Of a DNA stretch of 64,000 nt, positions 1-8,442 are shown in pieces (within the stretch, counting starts at the first letter, position 1; each line of letters starts with the position of its first letter). The stretch is from positions 248,001 through 312,000 of the forward strand of contig CALSOH010000001.1 in NCBI GenBank assembly GCA_943787925.1, written 5' to 3'. The notes beneath the pieces are model-generated. The model was not told the DNA's origin. It saw only the letters and a program-made list of their open reading frames with translations, and searched no databases. Both the position numbers and the translations under genes were made by a program. The stretch comes from TMED14 sp003507115 (GTDB lineage Bacteria; Bacteroidota; Bacteroidia; Flavobacteriales; Schleiferiaceae).

Positions 1-27
1 GTTTCCTTGGCACCTGAAGTGCTTTAA
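1..27 (+). CDS. rplN: 50S ribosomal protein L14, last codons (truncated by window start)
   Basis: The first 27 bases read in frame as VSLAPEVL followed by TAA. This is the usual C-terminal ending of bacterial L14, and the next gene is rplX, which is the conserved order. Only eight residues are visible, so the call rests on this ending and on synteny. Confidence 0.75.
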   Translation, partial: VSLAPEVL

Positions 28-40
28 GAATCTGAATACA

Positions 41-361
41 ATGGCAAAGTTTCATATCAAAACAGGAGACACGGTGATGGTCATTGCCGGTACTTCCAAA
101 GGGAAATCGGGCCGCGTGGTCCGCATGATCCCCAAGCAGCAACGCGCTGTGGTGGAAGGAGTCAATATGATCACCAAGCATCTCAAGCCCTCGGCGAGCA
201 ATCCTCAAGGAGGTATCGAAAAAATGGAAGCACCTATTCACGTTTCCAACTTGATGGTGATGGACGCATCGGGCACCCCGACACGTACGCGCTTTGAGGT
301 TGGCGAGAATGGTCAGACTGTTCGCATTTCCGTTAAATCTGGTAAACCCCTCGCGAAATAA
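41..361 (+). CDS. rplX: 50S ribosomal protein L24
   Basis: L24 is an assembly-initiator protein that binds 23S rRNA early in large-subunit assembly. The 106-residue product has the expected length and starts with a KOW motif (about residues 6-33, containing GDTVMVIAGTSKGKSG). It follows rplN in the conserved spc order. Its TAA stop shares one base with the rplE start (TAATG). No Shine-Dalgarno sequence stands before the start. Confidence 0.97.
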   Translation: MAKFHIKTGDTVMVIAGTSKGKSGRVVRMIPKQQRAVVEGVNMITKHLKPSASNPQGGIEKMEAPIHVSNLMVMDASGTPTRTRFEVGENGQTVRISVKSGKPLAK

Positions 362-900
362 TGGAACCGAAACTGAAGACAGACTTCCATAGCAAGGTTG
401 TTCCTGCGTTGAAGGAGCAGTTTGCATACACGAACGACTTGCAAGTTCCCCGTCTGCAGAAAATCGTGTTGAGCCAAGGAATTGGTGCAGCCGTGGCAGA
501 CAAGAAGTTGGTGGACAATGCGGTGGAAGAGATGACCATCATCGCCGGTCAGCGTGCCGTCCCCACCAAGTCGAAGAAAGATATTTCAAACTTTAAGTTG
601 CGTAAAGGCATGCCCGTTGGAGCACGTGTTACGCTGCGTGGAGATCGGATGTACGATTTCTTGGAGCGCCTGTTGGTGTCTGCCTTGCCCCGTATTCGCG
701 ACTTCCAAGGAGTGAAAGAGGGATTCGATGGCCGCGGTAATTTCACCATGGGTATCACCGAACAAATCATCTTTCCTGAGATTGAAATCGACAAAGTAAA
801 CCGCATCGCGGGTATGGACATCACGTTCGTTACTTCTGCGAATACGGATAAGGAGTGCAAAGCGCTTCTCCAAGAATTCGGAATGCCTTTCAAAAAATAA
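361..900 (+). CDS. rplE: 50S ribosomal protein L5
   Basis: L5 binds 5S rRNA and contacts the P-site tRNA in the central protuberance. The 179-residue product matches the family length. It carries the typical segments VVADKK-like near residue 45, GAKVTLRG-like (GARVTLRGDRMYDF, about 92-105) and the C-terminal GMDITFVT. The start codon overlaps the rplX stop by one base, suggesting translational coupling. Confidence 0.97.
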   Translation: MEPKLKTDFHSKVVPALKEQFAYTNDLQVPRLQKIVLSQGIGAAVADKKLVDNAVEEMTIIAGQRAVPTKSKKDISNFKLRKGMPVGARVTLRGDRMYDFLERLLVSALPRIRDFQGVKEGFDGRGNFTMGITEQIIFPEIEIDKVNRIAGMDITFVTSANTDKECKALLQEFGMPFKK

Positions 901-903
901 GTC

Positions 904-1173
904 ATGGCCAAAGAATCAATGAAGGCGCGTGAGCGCAAACGTGAAGCGCTGGTAGCCAAGTATGCCGCCAAGCGTGAAGCTTTAAAAGAAGCGGGCGACT
1001 ACGCTGGTCTGCAGAAGCTTCCTAAGAATGCATCGCCCGTGCGTTTGCACAACCGTTGCAAATTAACTGGACGTCCTCGTGGGTACATGCGCCAATTTGG
1101 CCTGTCTCGTGTCACGTTCCGTGAAATGGCCTTGAATGGAATGATTCCAGGGGTGAAAAAGAGCAGCTGGTAA
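904..1173 (+). CDS. rpsN: 30S ribosomal protein S14 (zinc-independent form)
   Basis: S14 sits in the head of the small subunit. The 89-residue length and the conserved stretch RCKLTGRPRGYMRQF identify it. Only one cysteine is present, so this is the longer, zinc-independent (C-minus) type and not the short four-cysteine form. It begins three bases after the rplE stop. Confidence 0.97.
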   Translation: MAKESMKARERKREALVAKYAAKREALKEAGDYAGLQKLPKNASPVRLHNRCKLTGRPRGYMRQFGLSRVTFREMALNGMIPGVKKSSW

Positions 1174-1192
1174 TCTCTGAATTGTAAAGAAC

Positions 1193-1591
1193 ATGAATAC
1201 AGATCCTATTGCAGATTTCCTGACTCGCATTCGCAACGGCGCTAAAGCCGGTCATGCGGTCATCGAAGTTCCTTCATCCAACATGAAGGTGGAAATCGCC
1301 CGTCTCTTGCAAGACCAAGGGTATATCGCGAGCTACAAAGTAGACCAAGACGGCCCCCAGGGCACGTTGAAGGTGGCTTTGAAGTATGAAAAGTCCTCCA
1401 AGCGCCCTGTGATTCGCGGTATCGACCGTGCTTCACGTCCGGGTTTGCGCAACTATAAATCAGCAACAACTCTCCCCCGTGTGAAGAACGGTTTGGGTGT
1501 CGCGTTGGTCAGCACGTCGCAAGGCATGATGACGGACAAGGATGCTCGTGCCAAGAAGATCGGTGGAGAAGTGATTTGCTACGTATACTAA
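1193..1591 (+). CDS. rpsH: 30S ribosomal protein S8
   Basis: S8 is a primary binder of the 16S rRNA central domain and, in enterobacteria, the autoregulator of the spc operon. The 132 residues begin with the family signature DPIADFLTRIRN and end with the conserved KIGGEVICYVY-like tail. It lies between rpsN and rplF as usual. Whether it regulates this operon here cannot be seen. Confidence 0.97.
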   Translation: MNTDPIADFLTRIRNGAKAGHAVIEVPSSNMKVEIARLLQDQGYIASYKVDQDGPQGTLKVALKYEKSSKRPVIRGIDRASRPGLRNYKSATTLPRVKNGLGVALVSTSQGMMTDKDARAKKIGGEVICYVY

Positions 1592-1600
1592 ATCGACGAT

Positions 1601-2152
1601 ATGTCACGTATAGGTAAATCCCCCATCACGATTCCTGCCGGTGTAACCATCACCGTGGAGAACTCTGTGGTCACGGTAAAAGGCAGCAAGGGCACGTTGA
1701 TCCAAGTTGTTCCCGCCGAGATCGGAATCGAAATCGAAGACAATGTGTTGACGGTGACCCGTCCTTCGGATTCCAAGCCCCACCGCGCAGCGCATGGCTT
1801 GTATCGCTCATTGATCAACAACATGGTTGAAGGCGTTTCGCAAGGCTTCACCAAGCGATTGGAATTGGTTGGTGTCGGTTACCGCGCCAGTCACCAGGGT
1901 CAAGTGTTAGACTTGTCTTTGGGCTTCTCTCACAACATCATGATGCAGCTTCCTACGGAGGTAGCGGTCAATACGATCAGTGAGAAGGGTAAAAATCCGA
2001 TCATCGAGTTGTCTTCATTTGACAAGCAGTTGGTAGGTATGGTCGCTTCGAAGATTCGTGCCTTCCGCAAGCCTGAGCCTTACAAAGGAAAAGGTGTTCG
2101 GTATGTTGGTGAAATCGTTCGCAAGAAGGCTGGTAAGTCAGGCGTCAAATAA
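1601..2152 (+). CDS. rplF: 50S ribosomal protein L6
   Basis: L6 lies near the factor-binding site of the large subunit. The product has 183 residues with two repeated L6 folds. It starts MSRIGKSPI and carries the C-terminal signature PEPYKGKGVRYVGE (about residues 158-171). Length and position between rpsH and rplR are standard. Confidence 0.97.
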   Translation: MSRIGKSPITIPAGVTITVENSVVTVKGSKGTLIQVVPAEIGIEIEDNVLTVTRPSDSKPHRAAHGLYRSLINNMVEGVSQGFTKRLELVGVGYRASHQGQVLDLSLGFSHNIMMQLPTEVAVNTISEKGKNPIIELSSFDKQLVGMVASKIRAFRKPEPYKGKGVRYVGEIVRKKAGKSGVK

Positions 2153-2165
2153 TCGTTAAGAGATC

Positions 2166-2522
2166 ATGGCATCGAAAGAAATAACCCGTAGAGACCGAAT
2201 CCACTTGCGCATCCGCAAAGTGGTGAAAGGCACCGCAACTTGCCCACGTTTGGCCGTATACCGCAGCAGCAAAGAAATTTATGCGCAGTTGGTCAACGAT
2301 GACAACGGTACGACTATCGCAATGGTATCGTCCTTGTCCAAGAATGGCGAGGCGCTTTCTGGAACCAAGTCTGAGCAAGCGGCTCAAGTTGGAAAGAAAA
2401 TGGCCGAAGTTGCTTTGGCAAAAGGCATTGATTGTGTCGCTTTTGACCGTGGAGGATTCCTCTACCACGGACGTGTGAAGGCGTTGGCTGAAGGAGCACG
2501 CGAAGGTGGACTGAAATTCTGA
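2166..2522 (+). CDS. rplR: 50S ribosomal protein L18
   Basis: L18 binds 5S rRNA together with L5. The 118-residue product shows the basic N-terminus and the conserved segments RLAVYRSSKEIYAQL and FDRGGFLYHGRVKALAEGAREGG-like (shortened here). The gene order rplF-rplR-rpsE is the conserved spc order. Confidence 0.97.
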   Translation: MASKEITRRDRIHLRIRKVVKGTATCPRLAVYRSSKEIYAQLVNDDNGTTIAMVSSLSKNGEALSGTKSEQAAQVGKKMAEVALAKGIDCVAFDRGGFLYHGRVKALAEGAREGGLKF

Positions 2523-2530
2523 TTGAAAAG

Positions 2531-3049
2531 ATGAAAGAGATTACCTCAAAGAAAGTCAAGCCAAGCGGCTTGGAGTTGGTGGATCGCCTCGTAGGCGTCC
2601 AGCGTGTAACCAAGGTAACCAAAGGTGGTCGTGCCTTCGGATTTACAGCCATTGTGGTTGTAGGTGACGAGCACGGGATCGGCGGCTACGGTTTGGGCAA
2701 GAGCAAGGAAGTATCCGAGGCAGTGACCAAGGGTATTGAAGATGCCAAAAAGAACTTGTACCGTTTCCCCATTGTGAAGGGTTCTATCCCCCACGAGCAG
2801 GATGGTAAGTTCGGTGGCGCCCGTGTCTTCTTGCGCCCTGCCTCTTCAGGTACCGGTGTCATCGCCGGTGGTGCCATGCGCCACGTTTTGGAGAGTGTCG
2901 GTGTACACGACGTTTTGGCCAAGTCCAAAGGGTCATCCAACCCTCACAACTTGGTGAAGGCGACCTTCATGGCGCTCCATCAGTTGCGCGATGCGAAGCA
3001 AGTTGCTCGTACCCGTGGGGTAGAAGTTTCGAAAGTATTTAACGGCTGA
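2531..3049 (+). CDS. rpsE: 30S ribosomal protein S5
   Basis: S5 takes part in decoding fidelity and mRNA unwinding at the entry channel. The 172-residue product carries the N-terminal dsRNA-binding-type domain (KVTKGGRAFGFTAIVVVGD, about 32-50) and the C-terminal fold with GTGVIAGGAMRHVLE. Its length is normal and it sits between rplR and rpmD. Confidence 0.97.
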   Translation: MKEITSKKVKPSGLELVDRLVGVQRVTKVTKGGRAFGFTAIVVVGDEHGIGGYGLGKSKEVSEAVTKGIEDAKKNLYRFPIVKGSIPHEQDGKFGGARVFLRPASSGTGVIAGGAMRHVLESVGVHDVLAKSKGSSNPHNLVKATFMALHQLRDAKQVARTRGVEVSKVFNG

Positions 3050-3059
3050 TCCATCTATC

Positions 3060-3242
3060 ATGGCACGTATTAAAATTACCCAAGTTCGCAGCGTCATCAA
3101 CCGCCCTCCCAACCAGCGTGCCACCATGGTCGCTTTGGGCTTGCGCAAAATGAACCACTCTGTGGAGCACGAGAACACCCCCCAGATTGCGGGCATGGTG
3201 CGCACAGTGAACCACCTCGTACAAGTTGAAGAAGTTAAATAA
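3060..3242 (+). CDS. rpmD: 50S ribosomal protein L30
   Basis: Small large-subunit protein of 60 residues. It begins MARIKITQVRS and contains the signature HTVxH-like stretch and RTVNHLVQVEEV at its end, as in bacterial L30. It stands between rpsE and rplO, the conserved place. Confidence 0.96.
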   Translation: MARIKITQVRSVINRPPNQRATMVALGLRKMNHSVEHENTPQIAGMVRTVNHLVQVEEVK

Positions 3243-3251
3243 CTAGAAGCT

Positions 3252-3698
3252 ATGTCACTTCACAATATCAAACCGGCCGCAGGGTCTACGTTCACCAAGA
3301 AGCGCCTTGGCCGTGGTGAGGGTAGTGGTTCTGCAGGAACCGCAGGCCGTGGTCACAAGGGACAAAAGTCTCGCTCTGGCTACAGCAAGAAAATCGGTTT
3401 TGAAGGAGGTCAAATGCCCCTTCAGCGTCGTGTGCCCAAGTTTGGTTTCACGAATCCGAATCGTGTGGAATACCGCGCCATCAACTTGGACATCATCCAA
3501 GCCTTGATCGACGAGAAGAAGGTCACCGAGATCAATCTCGATGTTCTGATGCAGAACGGCTTGGCCGGGAAGCACGACTTGGTCAAAGTGTTGGGCCGAG
3601 GCACCTTGACGGCATCCATCAAAGTTTCCGCTCACAAATTCAGTGCAACGGCATCTGCCGCCATCGAGGCAGCAGGTGGTTCAGTCGAAACCCTCTAA
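3252..3698 (+). CDS. rplO: 50S ribosomal protein L15
   Basis: L15 is a late-assembly large-subunit protein. The 148-residue product has the glycine- and arginine-rich N-terminus (LGRGEGSGSAGTAGRGHKGQ) and the C-terminal domain ending in AAGGSVETL. It is followed after ten bases by secY, the usual neighbour. Confidence 0.97.
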   Translation: MSLHNIKPAAGSTFTKKRLGRGEGSGSAGTAGRGHKGQKSRSGYSKKIGFEGGQMPLQRRVPKFGFTNPNRVEYRAINLDIIQALIDEKKVTEINLDVLMQNGLAGKHDLVKVLGRGTLTASIKVSAHKFSATASAAIEAAGGSVETL

Positions 3699-3708
3699 GG
3701 ATCTACCT

Positions 3709-5040
3709 ATGAAGCGTTTTATCCAAACCATCCAAAATATCTGGCGCATTGCCGAGCTGCGTGAGAAGCTTCTCGTGACAGCAGGATTACTCTTGGTGTA
3801 CCGTTTGGGTTCGAATGTGGTCCTTCCGGGTATTGATCCCGAATCTTTGGGTCAGTTGCAAAACCAAGCGTCCGAGGGATTGGTTGGCTTGATTAACGCC
3901 TTCTCCGGAGGTGCGTTTGCCAACGCCTCCGTTCTGGCCTTGGGTATCATGCCCTACATCTCAGCCTCTATTGTCATTCAGTTGGCAGGTTTGGCAGTCC
4001 CCAGCATCCAAAAGATGCAGAAGGAAGGAGAGTCTGGCCGCCGCAAGTTGAACCAAATCACCCGCTACCTCACGATTCTGATCGTCGCAGCCCAGGCTCC
4101 CGGGTACATCACCAACTTGCTCATGCAAGGGGTGACAGTAACGATGCCTATGCCCACCTTCTGGTTTGCATCGTGGACGGTCATCATCGCGGGAACCATC
4201 TTCGCCATGTGGTTGGGCGAGCGCATCACCGAAAAGGGTATCGGCAACGGTATTTCCTTGCTCATCATGATCGGTATCGTCGCCACCTTGCCCCAAGCGT
4301 TCTTCCAAGAGTTGGTGACGCAATTGAGCCCCGCAGGCGGTGGCTGGATTAAGTTCCTCTTGGAGATTGTCGCGATTTACCTCGTGTTCTTGTTCGCCAT
4401 TGCCATCACCCAAGCTGTGCGCCAAATTCCTTTGGAGTATGCCAAGCGTGTGGCGGGAGGAAGCAGTAAGACCATCGGCCGAAGCTATCTGCCTATCCGA
4501 GTGAATGCCTCCGGTGTGATGCCGATCATCTTCGCCCAGGCCTTGATGTTTATTCCTCTGACCGTGGTTCAGTACACGGGATTGGAAGGAGCTGGGGCAA
4601 CCTGGATGGTAGACGTTTTTGGCAACATCCAAGGCTTCTGGTACAACTTCGTGTTTGCCATGCTCATCCTGGTCTTCACGTACTTCTACACCGCCATTCA
4701 AATCAACACCACGCAAATTGCGGATGATTTGAAGCGCAATGGTGGATTCATCCCCGGCATCAAACCCGGCGAGGCAACGGGCAGCTACATCGATGATGTG
4801 TTGGCCAAGATCACCCTTCCTGGGGCGATCCTCCTCGCGGCGATTGCCATTCTTCCTTCGATCGCGATGACCGCAGGAATGAACATGCAGTGGGCCCAGT
4901 TCTACGGAGGTACCTCTCTGTTGATTATCGTAGGCGTCGTTCTCGACACCTTGATGCAAGTTGAAAGTTATTTGTTGAATAGCCACTACGACGGCCTCAT
5001 GGACGGAGGTCGTTTGTCGGGCAGAAACAACGCGTTTTGA
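3709..5040 (+). CDS. secY: Protein translocase subunit SecY
   Basis: SecY forms the membrane channel of the Sec translocon. The 443-residue product has about ten hydrophobic segments. It begins MKRFIQTIQNIWRI and carries the conserved cytoplasmic loop around IPLEYAKRV and the segment RNGGFIPGIKPGEAT. The ATG at 3709 is preferred over an in-frame ATG at 3643 because the latter lies inside rplO and would add a non-SecY extension. It is separated by only one base from infA. Confidence 0.97.
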   Translation: MKRFIQTIQNIWRIAELREKLLVTAGLLLVYRLGSNVVLPGIDPESLGQLQNQASEGLVGLINAFSGGAFANASVLALGIMPYISASIVIQLAGLAVPSIQKMQKEGESGRRKLNQITRYLTILIVAAQAPGYITNLLMQGVTVTMPMPTFWFASWTVIIAGTIFAMWLGERITEKGIGNGISLLIMIGIVATLPQAFFQELVTQLSPAGGGWIKFLLEIVAIYLVFLFAIAITQAVRQIPLEYAKRVAGGSSKTIGRSYLPIRVNASGVMPIIFAQALMFIPLTVVQYTGLEGAGATWMVDVFGNIQGFWYNFVFAMLILVFTYFYTAIQINTTQIADDLKRNGGFIPGIKPGEATGSYIDDVLAKITLPGAILLAAIAILPSIAMTAGMNMQWAQFYGGTSLLIIVGVVLDTLMQVESYLLNSHYDGLMDGGRLSGRNNAF

Positions 5041-5041
5041 T

Positions 5042-5257
5042 ATGGCAAAACAAGGCGGAATAACTCAAGACGGCACCATCACCGAAAACCTCTCTAACGC
5101 GATGTTTCGTGTGGAGTTGGAAAACGGCCACGTGGTGACGGCACACATCTCAGGAAAGATGCGTATGCACTACATCAAGCTTCTCCCTGGGGATCGTGTC
5201 AAACTGGAGTTGTCTCCGTACGATTTGTCCAAAGCACGTATTACCTACCGTTATTAA
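5042..5257 (+). CDS. infA: Translation initiation factor IF-1
   Basis: IF-1 binds the A site of the small subunit during initiation. The 71-residue product is a single S1-like OB fold containing the family stretches FRVELENGHVV, HISGKMRMHYIKLLPGD and the terminal ARITYRY. Its place between secY and rpmJ is standard. Confidence 0.97.
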   Translation: MAKQGGITQDGTITENLSNAMFRVELENGHVVTAHISGKMRMHYIKLLPGDRVKLELSPYDLSKARITYRY

Positions 5258-5279
5258 AAGATTTGTTTAGAAACACACC

Positions 5280-5396
5280 ATGAAAGTTCGAGCATCACTT
5301 AAAAAGCGTAGCGCTGATTGCAAGATTGTCCGTCGCAAGGGCCGCTTGTATATCATCAACAAGAAGAATCCGAAGTTGAAGCAACGACAAGGTTAA
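5280..5396 (+). CDS. rpmJ: 50S ribosomal protein L36 (cysteine-poor form)
   Basis: This 38-residue gene begins MKVRASLKKRSADCKIV and ends NPKLKQRQG, the L36 ends. Standard L36 binds zinc through three cysteines and one histidine. Here only Cys14 remains and the other ligand positions are replaced by non-ligands, so it is the zinc-independent C-minus form. It starts 22 bases after infA and precedes rpsM, as expected. Confidence 0.95.
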   Translation: MKVRASLKKRSADCKIVRRKGRLYIINKKNPKLKQRQG

Positions 5397-5414
5397 ACCC
5401 ATTAGACGAAAGAA

Positions 5415-5792
5415 ATGGCGAGAATTGCTGGCATAGACCTCCCGAAAAACAAGCGTGGAGAAATTGGTCTGACCTATATCTACGGAATTGGTCGTTCCCG
5501 TTCGCGTGAAATCCTCACGGCGGCTGGAGTTGATTATAACATCAAAGTCCAAGACTGGACCGATGATCAACTGCAGGAAATCCGTAATTGGATCACCGAC
5601 AATGTAAAAGTGGAAGGGGAACTCCGCTCCGAAACACAAATGAACATCAAGCGATTGATGGATATCGGATGCCAGCGCGGTATCCGCCACCGTCTGGGAC
5701 TGCCCCTTCGTGGTCAACGTACCAAGAACAACTCGCGTACTCGTAAGGGTAAGCGTAAGACGGTTGCAAACAAGAAGAAGGCAACGAAATAA
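5415..5792 (+). CDS. rpsM: 30S ribosomal protein S13
   Basis: S13 is in the head of the small subunit and contacts tRNA and L5 (intersubunit bridge). The 125-residue product begins MARIAGIDLPKNKRGEIGLT, has the helix-two-turn-helix region near YGIGRSRSREIL, and ends in the typical basic tail with RTKNNSRTRKGKRKTV. Confidence 0.97.
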   Translation: MARIAGIDLPKNKRGEIGLTYIYGIGRSRSREILTAAGVDYNIKVQDWTDDQLQEIRNWITDNVKVEGELRSETQMNIKRLMDIGCQRGIRHRLGLPLRGQRTKNNSRTRKGKRKTVANKKKATK

Positions 5793-5802
5793 TCCATAAC
5801 TG

Positions 5803-6201
5803 ATGGCTAAGTCTACCAAGTCGACGAAGACGACGAAAAAGCGCAAGGTTAAAGTGGAAGCCGTGGGAGAAGCTCACGTAACCTCCACCTTTAACAACAT
5901 CATCATTGCACTGACCAACACCCAGGGTCAAGTCATTTCTTGGTCCTCTGCGGGCAAGATGGGCTTCCGTGGTTCCAAGAAGAACACGCCCTACGCGGCT
6001 CAAATGGCAGCAGAAAACGCTGCAGGAGTAGCGGTAGAAGCGGGCCTTCGCAAAGTGAAAGTCTATGTCAAGGGTCCAGGTAACGGCCGCGAGAGCGCGA
6101 TCCGTAGCTTGAATAACTCGGGCATCGAAGTCACGGAAATTGTGGATATCACTCCGATTCCCCACAACGGTTGCCGTCCCCCCAAACGCCGTCGCGTATA
6201 A
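5803..6201 (+). CDS. rpsK: 30S ribosomal protein S11
   Basis: S11 forms part of the platform and the E-site side of the small subunit. The 132-residue product has a lysine- and threonine-rich N-terminus and the conserved segments AHVTSTFNNIIIALTN and GPGNGRESAIRSLN. It ends PPKRRRV. It lies between rpsM and rpsD in the alpha operon. Confidence 0.97.
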   Translation: MAKSTKSTKTTKKRKVKVEAVGEAHVTSTFNNIIIALTNTQGQVISWSSAGKMGFRGSKKNTPYAAQMAAENAAGVAVEAGLRKVKVYVKGPGNGRESAIRSLNNSGIEVTEIVDITPIPHNGCRPPKRRRV

Positions 6202-6221
6202 TTTTTAATTGACAGAAAGAA

Positions 6222-6830
6222 ATGGCACGTTATAGAGGTCCCCTTACGAAGATTGCACGCCGCTTTGGTGAGCCTATTTTTGGCCCGGATCGCGCATTAG
6301 AAAAGCGCAACTATCCCCCCGGACAACACGGCTTCCAGCGCAAGCGCGGAAAGAAATCTGAATACTCTGTTCAACTCGCTGAAAAGCAGAAGGCAAAGTA
6401 CACCTACGGAATTTTGGAGCGTCAGTTCCGGAACTTGTTTGACCGCGCCTCGCGTTCAAAGGGTGTCACCGGTGAGGTATTGCTTCAGTTGTGCGAGAGC
6501 CGCTTGGACAATGTGGTCTACCGCATGGGCATTGCGCCCACGCGCCGTGGTGCACGCCAGTTGGTTTCTCACCGCCACATCACGGTGAATGGCGATGTAC
6601 TGAATATCCCTTCTTATCAAGTCAAGCCCGGAGATGTGGTCTCTGTGCGTGAGAAGTCCAAAACCCTCGAGGTTATCACAGCAGCGTTGTCTGGTGGCGG
6701 ATCTAGCCAATACGGTTGGGTCACCTGGAACGATGCGACTATGACAGGAACCTTCATGAGCGTGCCTTCACGTGACATGATTCCTGAGAACATTAAGGAG
6801 CAACTGATTGTCGAACTCTACTCGAAATAA
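6222..6830 (+). CDS. rpsD: 30S ribosomal protein S4
   Basis: S4 nucleates assembly of the 16S 5' domain and is the classical alpha-operon regulator in Escherichia coli. The 202 residues include the S4 RNA-binding domain with SRLDNVVYRMG and RQLVSHRHITVNG (about residues 92-125). Its N-terminus lacks the four-cysteine zinc motif. It is directly followed by rpoA. Confidence 0.97.
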   Translation: MARYRGPLTKIARRFGEPIFGPDRALEKRNYPPGQHGFQRKRGKKSEYSVQLAEKQKAKYTYGILERQFRNLFDRASRSKGVTGEVLLQLCESRLDNVVYRMGIAPTRRGARQLVSHRHITVNGDVLNIPSYQVKPGDVVSVREKSKTLEVITAALSGGGSSQYGWVTWNDATMTGTFMSVPSRDMIPENIKEQLIVELYSK

Positions 6831-6833
6831 GCT

Positions 6834-7826
6834 ATGGCCATCCTTCAATTTCAAAAGCCTGAAAAGGTCATCGTAAACACTACCACCGATATCCACGGAC
6901 ATTTTGAGTTCCGGCCTTTGGAGCCAGGGTATGGTTTAACGGTAGGAAACGCCCTGCGCCGTGTATTGTTGAACTCCTTAGAGGGTTTCGCCTTTACCTC
7001 GGTGCGCATCGTTGGCGTGGAGCACGAATTTTCTACCATGAAAGGGGTCGTCGAAGACGTCACGGAGATTGTACTCAACCTCAAGCAGGTTCGCTTGAAG
7101 CGCCAAATTGATTCGGCCGATGCCGAAACAGTTAAGGTGAGCTTTACGGGCAAGGACCAATTGACTGCGGGCGACTTGGGTGCCTTTATGGCAAACTACC
7201 AAGTGTTGAACCCGGATCTATTGATCTGCCACATGGACGCTTCCGTGAAGTTTGAGATGGAGTTGACCATCGAGAAGGGGCGTGGGTATGTGCCTGCGGA
7301 GGAGAACAAGAAAATGGATGCCATATTGGGTACCATTGCCTTGGACGCCATCTATACGCCCATCAAAAACGTAAACTATAGCATCGAGAACTTCCGTGTG
7401 GAGCAGAAGACCGACTTTGAAAAGTTGATCATGGAAATCCAAACGGACGGTAGCATCGCACCCCAAGATGCGTTGACTGATGCTGCACAAATTTTGATTC
7501 AGCACTTCCTGCTCTTTACGGACGAGCGCATGATTCCCGATTCGGAGCCTGTGCAAGAAGTGGAAAGCTATGACGAAGAGGTGATGGAGATGCGCAAGCT
7601 CCTCCTGAAGCCATTGACTGAATTGGAACTCAGCGTCCGCGCTCTGAACTGCCTCAAAGCAGCAGAAGTAGAGACAGTGGCTGACCTCGTGTCCTACACG
7701 AAGGCAGACCTCATGAAGTTCCGCAACTTTGGTAAGAAGTCATTGACGGAATTGGAAGACTTGGTCGCGCACTTGGGTCTATCCTTCGGCATGGATACTG
7801 CCAAATACAAACTGGATAAGGAATAA
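6834..7826 (+). CDS. rpoA: DNA-directed RNA polymerase subunit alpha
   Basis: Alpha dimerises to start RNA polymerase assembly. Its C-terminal domain contacts upstream DNA and activators. The 330-residue product has the N-terminal assembly domain (GNALRRVLLNSLEG, about 40-53) and the C-terminal domain after a linker near residue 245, with LRALNCLK-like (VRALNCLKAAEVETV) and FGKKSLTELEDLV. It lies between rpsD and rplQ as usual. Confidence 0.98.
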   Translation: MAILQFQKPEKVIVNTTTDIHGHFEFRPLEPGYGLTVGNALRRVLLNSLEGFAFTSVRIVGVEHEFSTMKGVVEDVTEIVLNLKQVRLKRQIDSADAETVKVSFTGKDQLTAGDLGAFMANYQVLNPDLLICHMDASVKFEMELTIEKGRGYVPAEENKKMDAILGTIALDAIYTPIKNVNYSIENFRVEQKTDFEKLIMEIQTDGSIAPQDALTDAAQILIQHFLLFTDERMIPDSEPVQEVESYDEEVMEMRKLLLKPLTELELSVRALNCLKAAEVETVADLVSYTKADLMKFRNFGKKSLTELEDLVAHLGLSFGMDTAKYKLDKE

Positions 7827-7832
7827 TTTGCA

Positions 7833-8354
7833 ATGAGACACGGCAAGAAATTTAATCATTTGGGCCGCACGGCTTCGCATCGTAAAGCGATGCTTAGCAA
7901 TATGGCGAGCTCTTTGATTACCCATAAGCGCATTAACACCACGGTGGCTAAGGCGAAAGAATTGAAGAAATACGTTGAGCCTTTGGTGACGCGCTCCAAA
8001 GTGGATAGTACACACAATCGTCGTATGGTGTTCAGCTATCTGCAGGACAAAGTGGCCGTTACGGAACTTTTCCGTGAGGTCGCAGTCAAAGTAGGCGATC
8101 GCCCGGGTGGCTACACGCGGATCATCAAGACGGGCAACCGTCTGGGTGACAATGCAGAAATGTGCATGATCGAATTGGTTGACTTCAACGACATCTACGG
8201 AAACGAGAAGAAGGAAGTGAAGAAGACCACCCGTCGTAGCAAGAAAGCCGCTGCACCTGTTGCGGAGGTCGCTGCATCCGAGGCAGTCACAGAAGAGGTC
8301 GTCGATGCGGCGCCTGAAGCTTCGGCGGAGAGCAACGAAAACGAAGCAGAATAA
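7833..8354 (+). CDS. rplQ: 50S ribosomal protein L17 with acidic C-terminal tail
   Basis: L17 lies near the tunnel exit of the large subunit. Residues 1 to about 120 are the normal L17 domain (MRHGKKFNHLGRTASHRKAM start, GDRPGGYTRI near 90). A further 50 residues form a low-complexity tail, first lysine/arginine-rich (KKTTRRSKK) and then alanine- and glutamate-rich. Such tails occur in other Bacteroidota. The gene ends the ribosomal operon and is followed by a strong terminator. Confidence 0.96.
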   Translation: MRHGKKFNHLGRTASHRKAMLSNMASSLITHKRINTTVAKAKELKKYVEPLVTRSKVDSTHNRRMVFSYLQDKVAVTELFREVAVKVGDRPGGYTRIIKTGNRLGDNAEMCMIELVDFNDIYGNEKKEVKKTTRRSKKAAAPVAEVAASEAVTEEVVDAAPEASAESNENEAE

Positions 8355-8390
8355 TCAAGCATACGCGTGAAATCTCTGCTAACTTGCAAA

Positions 8391-8418
8391 GGATAAGGGT
8401 TTCCCTTATCCTTTTTTT
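8391..8418 (+). terminator. Rho-independent terminator of the ribosomal operon
   Basis: A perfect 9-bp stem (GGATAAGGG / CCCTTATCC) with a three-base loop is followed at once by seven thymines. It lies 36 bases after rplQ. Confidence 0.93.
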
Positions 8419-8442
8419 ATGTTTAGTAATAAGCCTTTGTAA

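Noticed and set aside
3961..4986. A 341-codon frame opposite secY
   Set aside because: Antisense shadow of a conserved membrane protein; the translation is highly polar and low in hydrophobic residues and matches nothing known.
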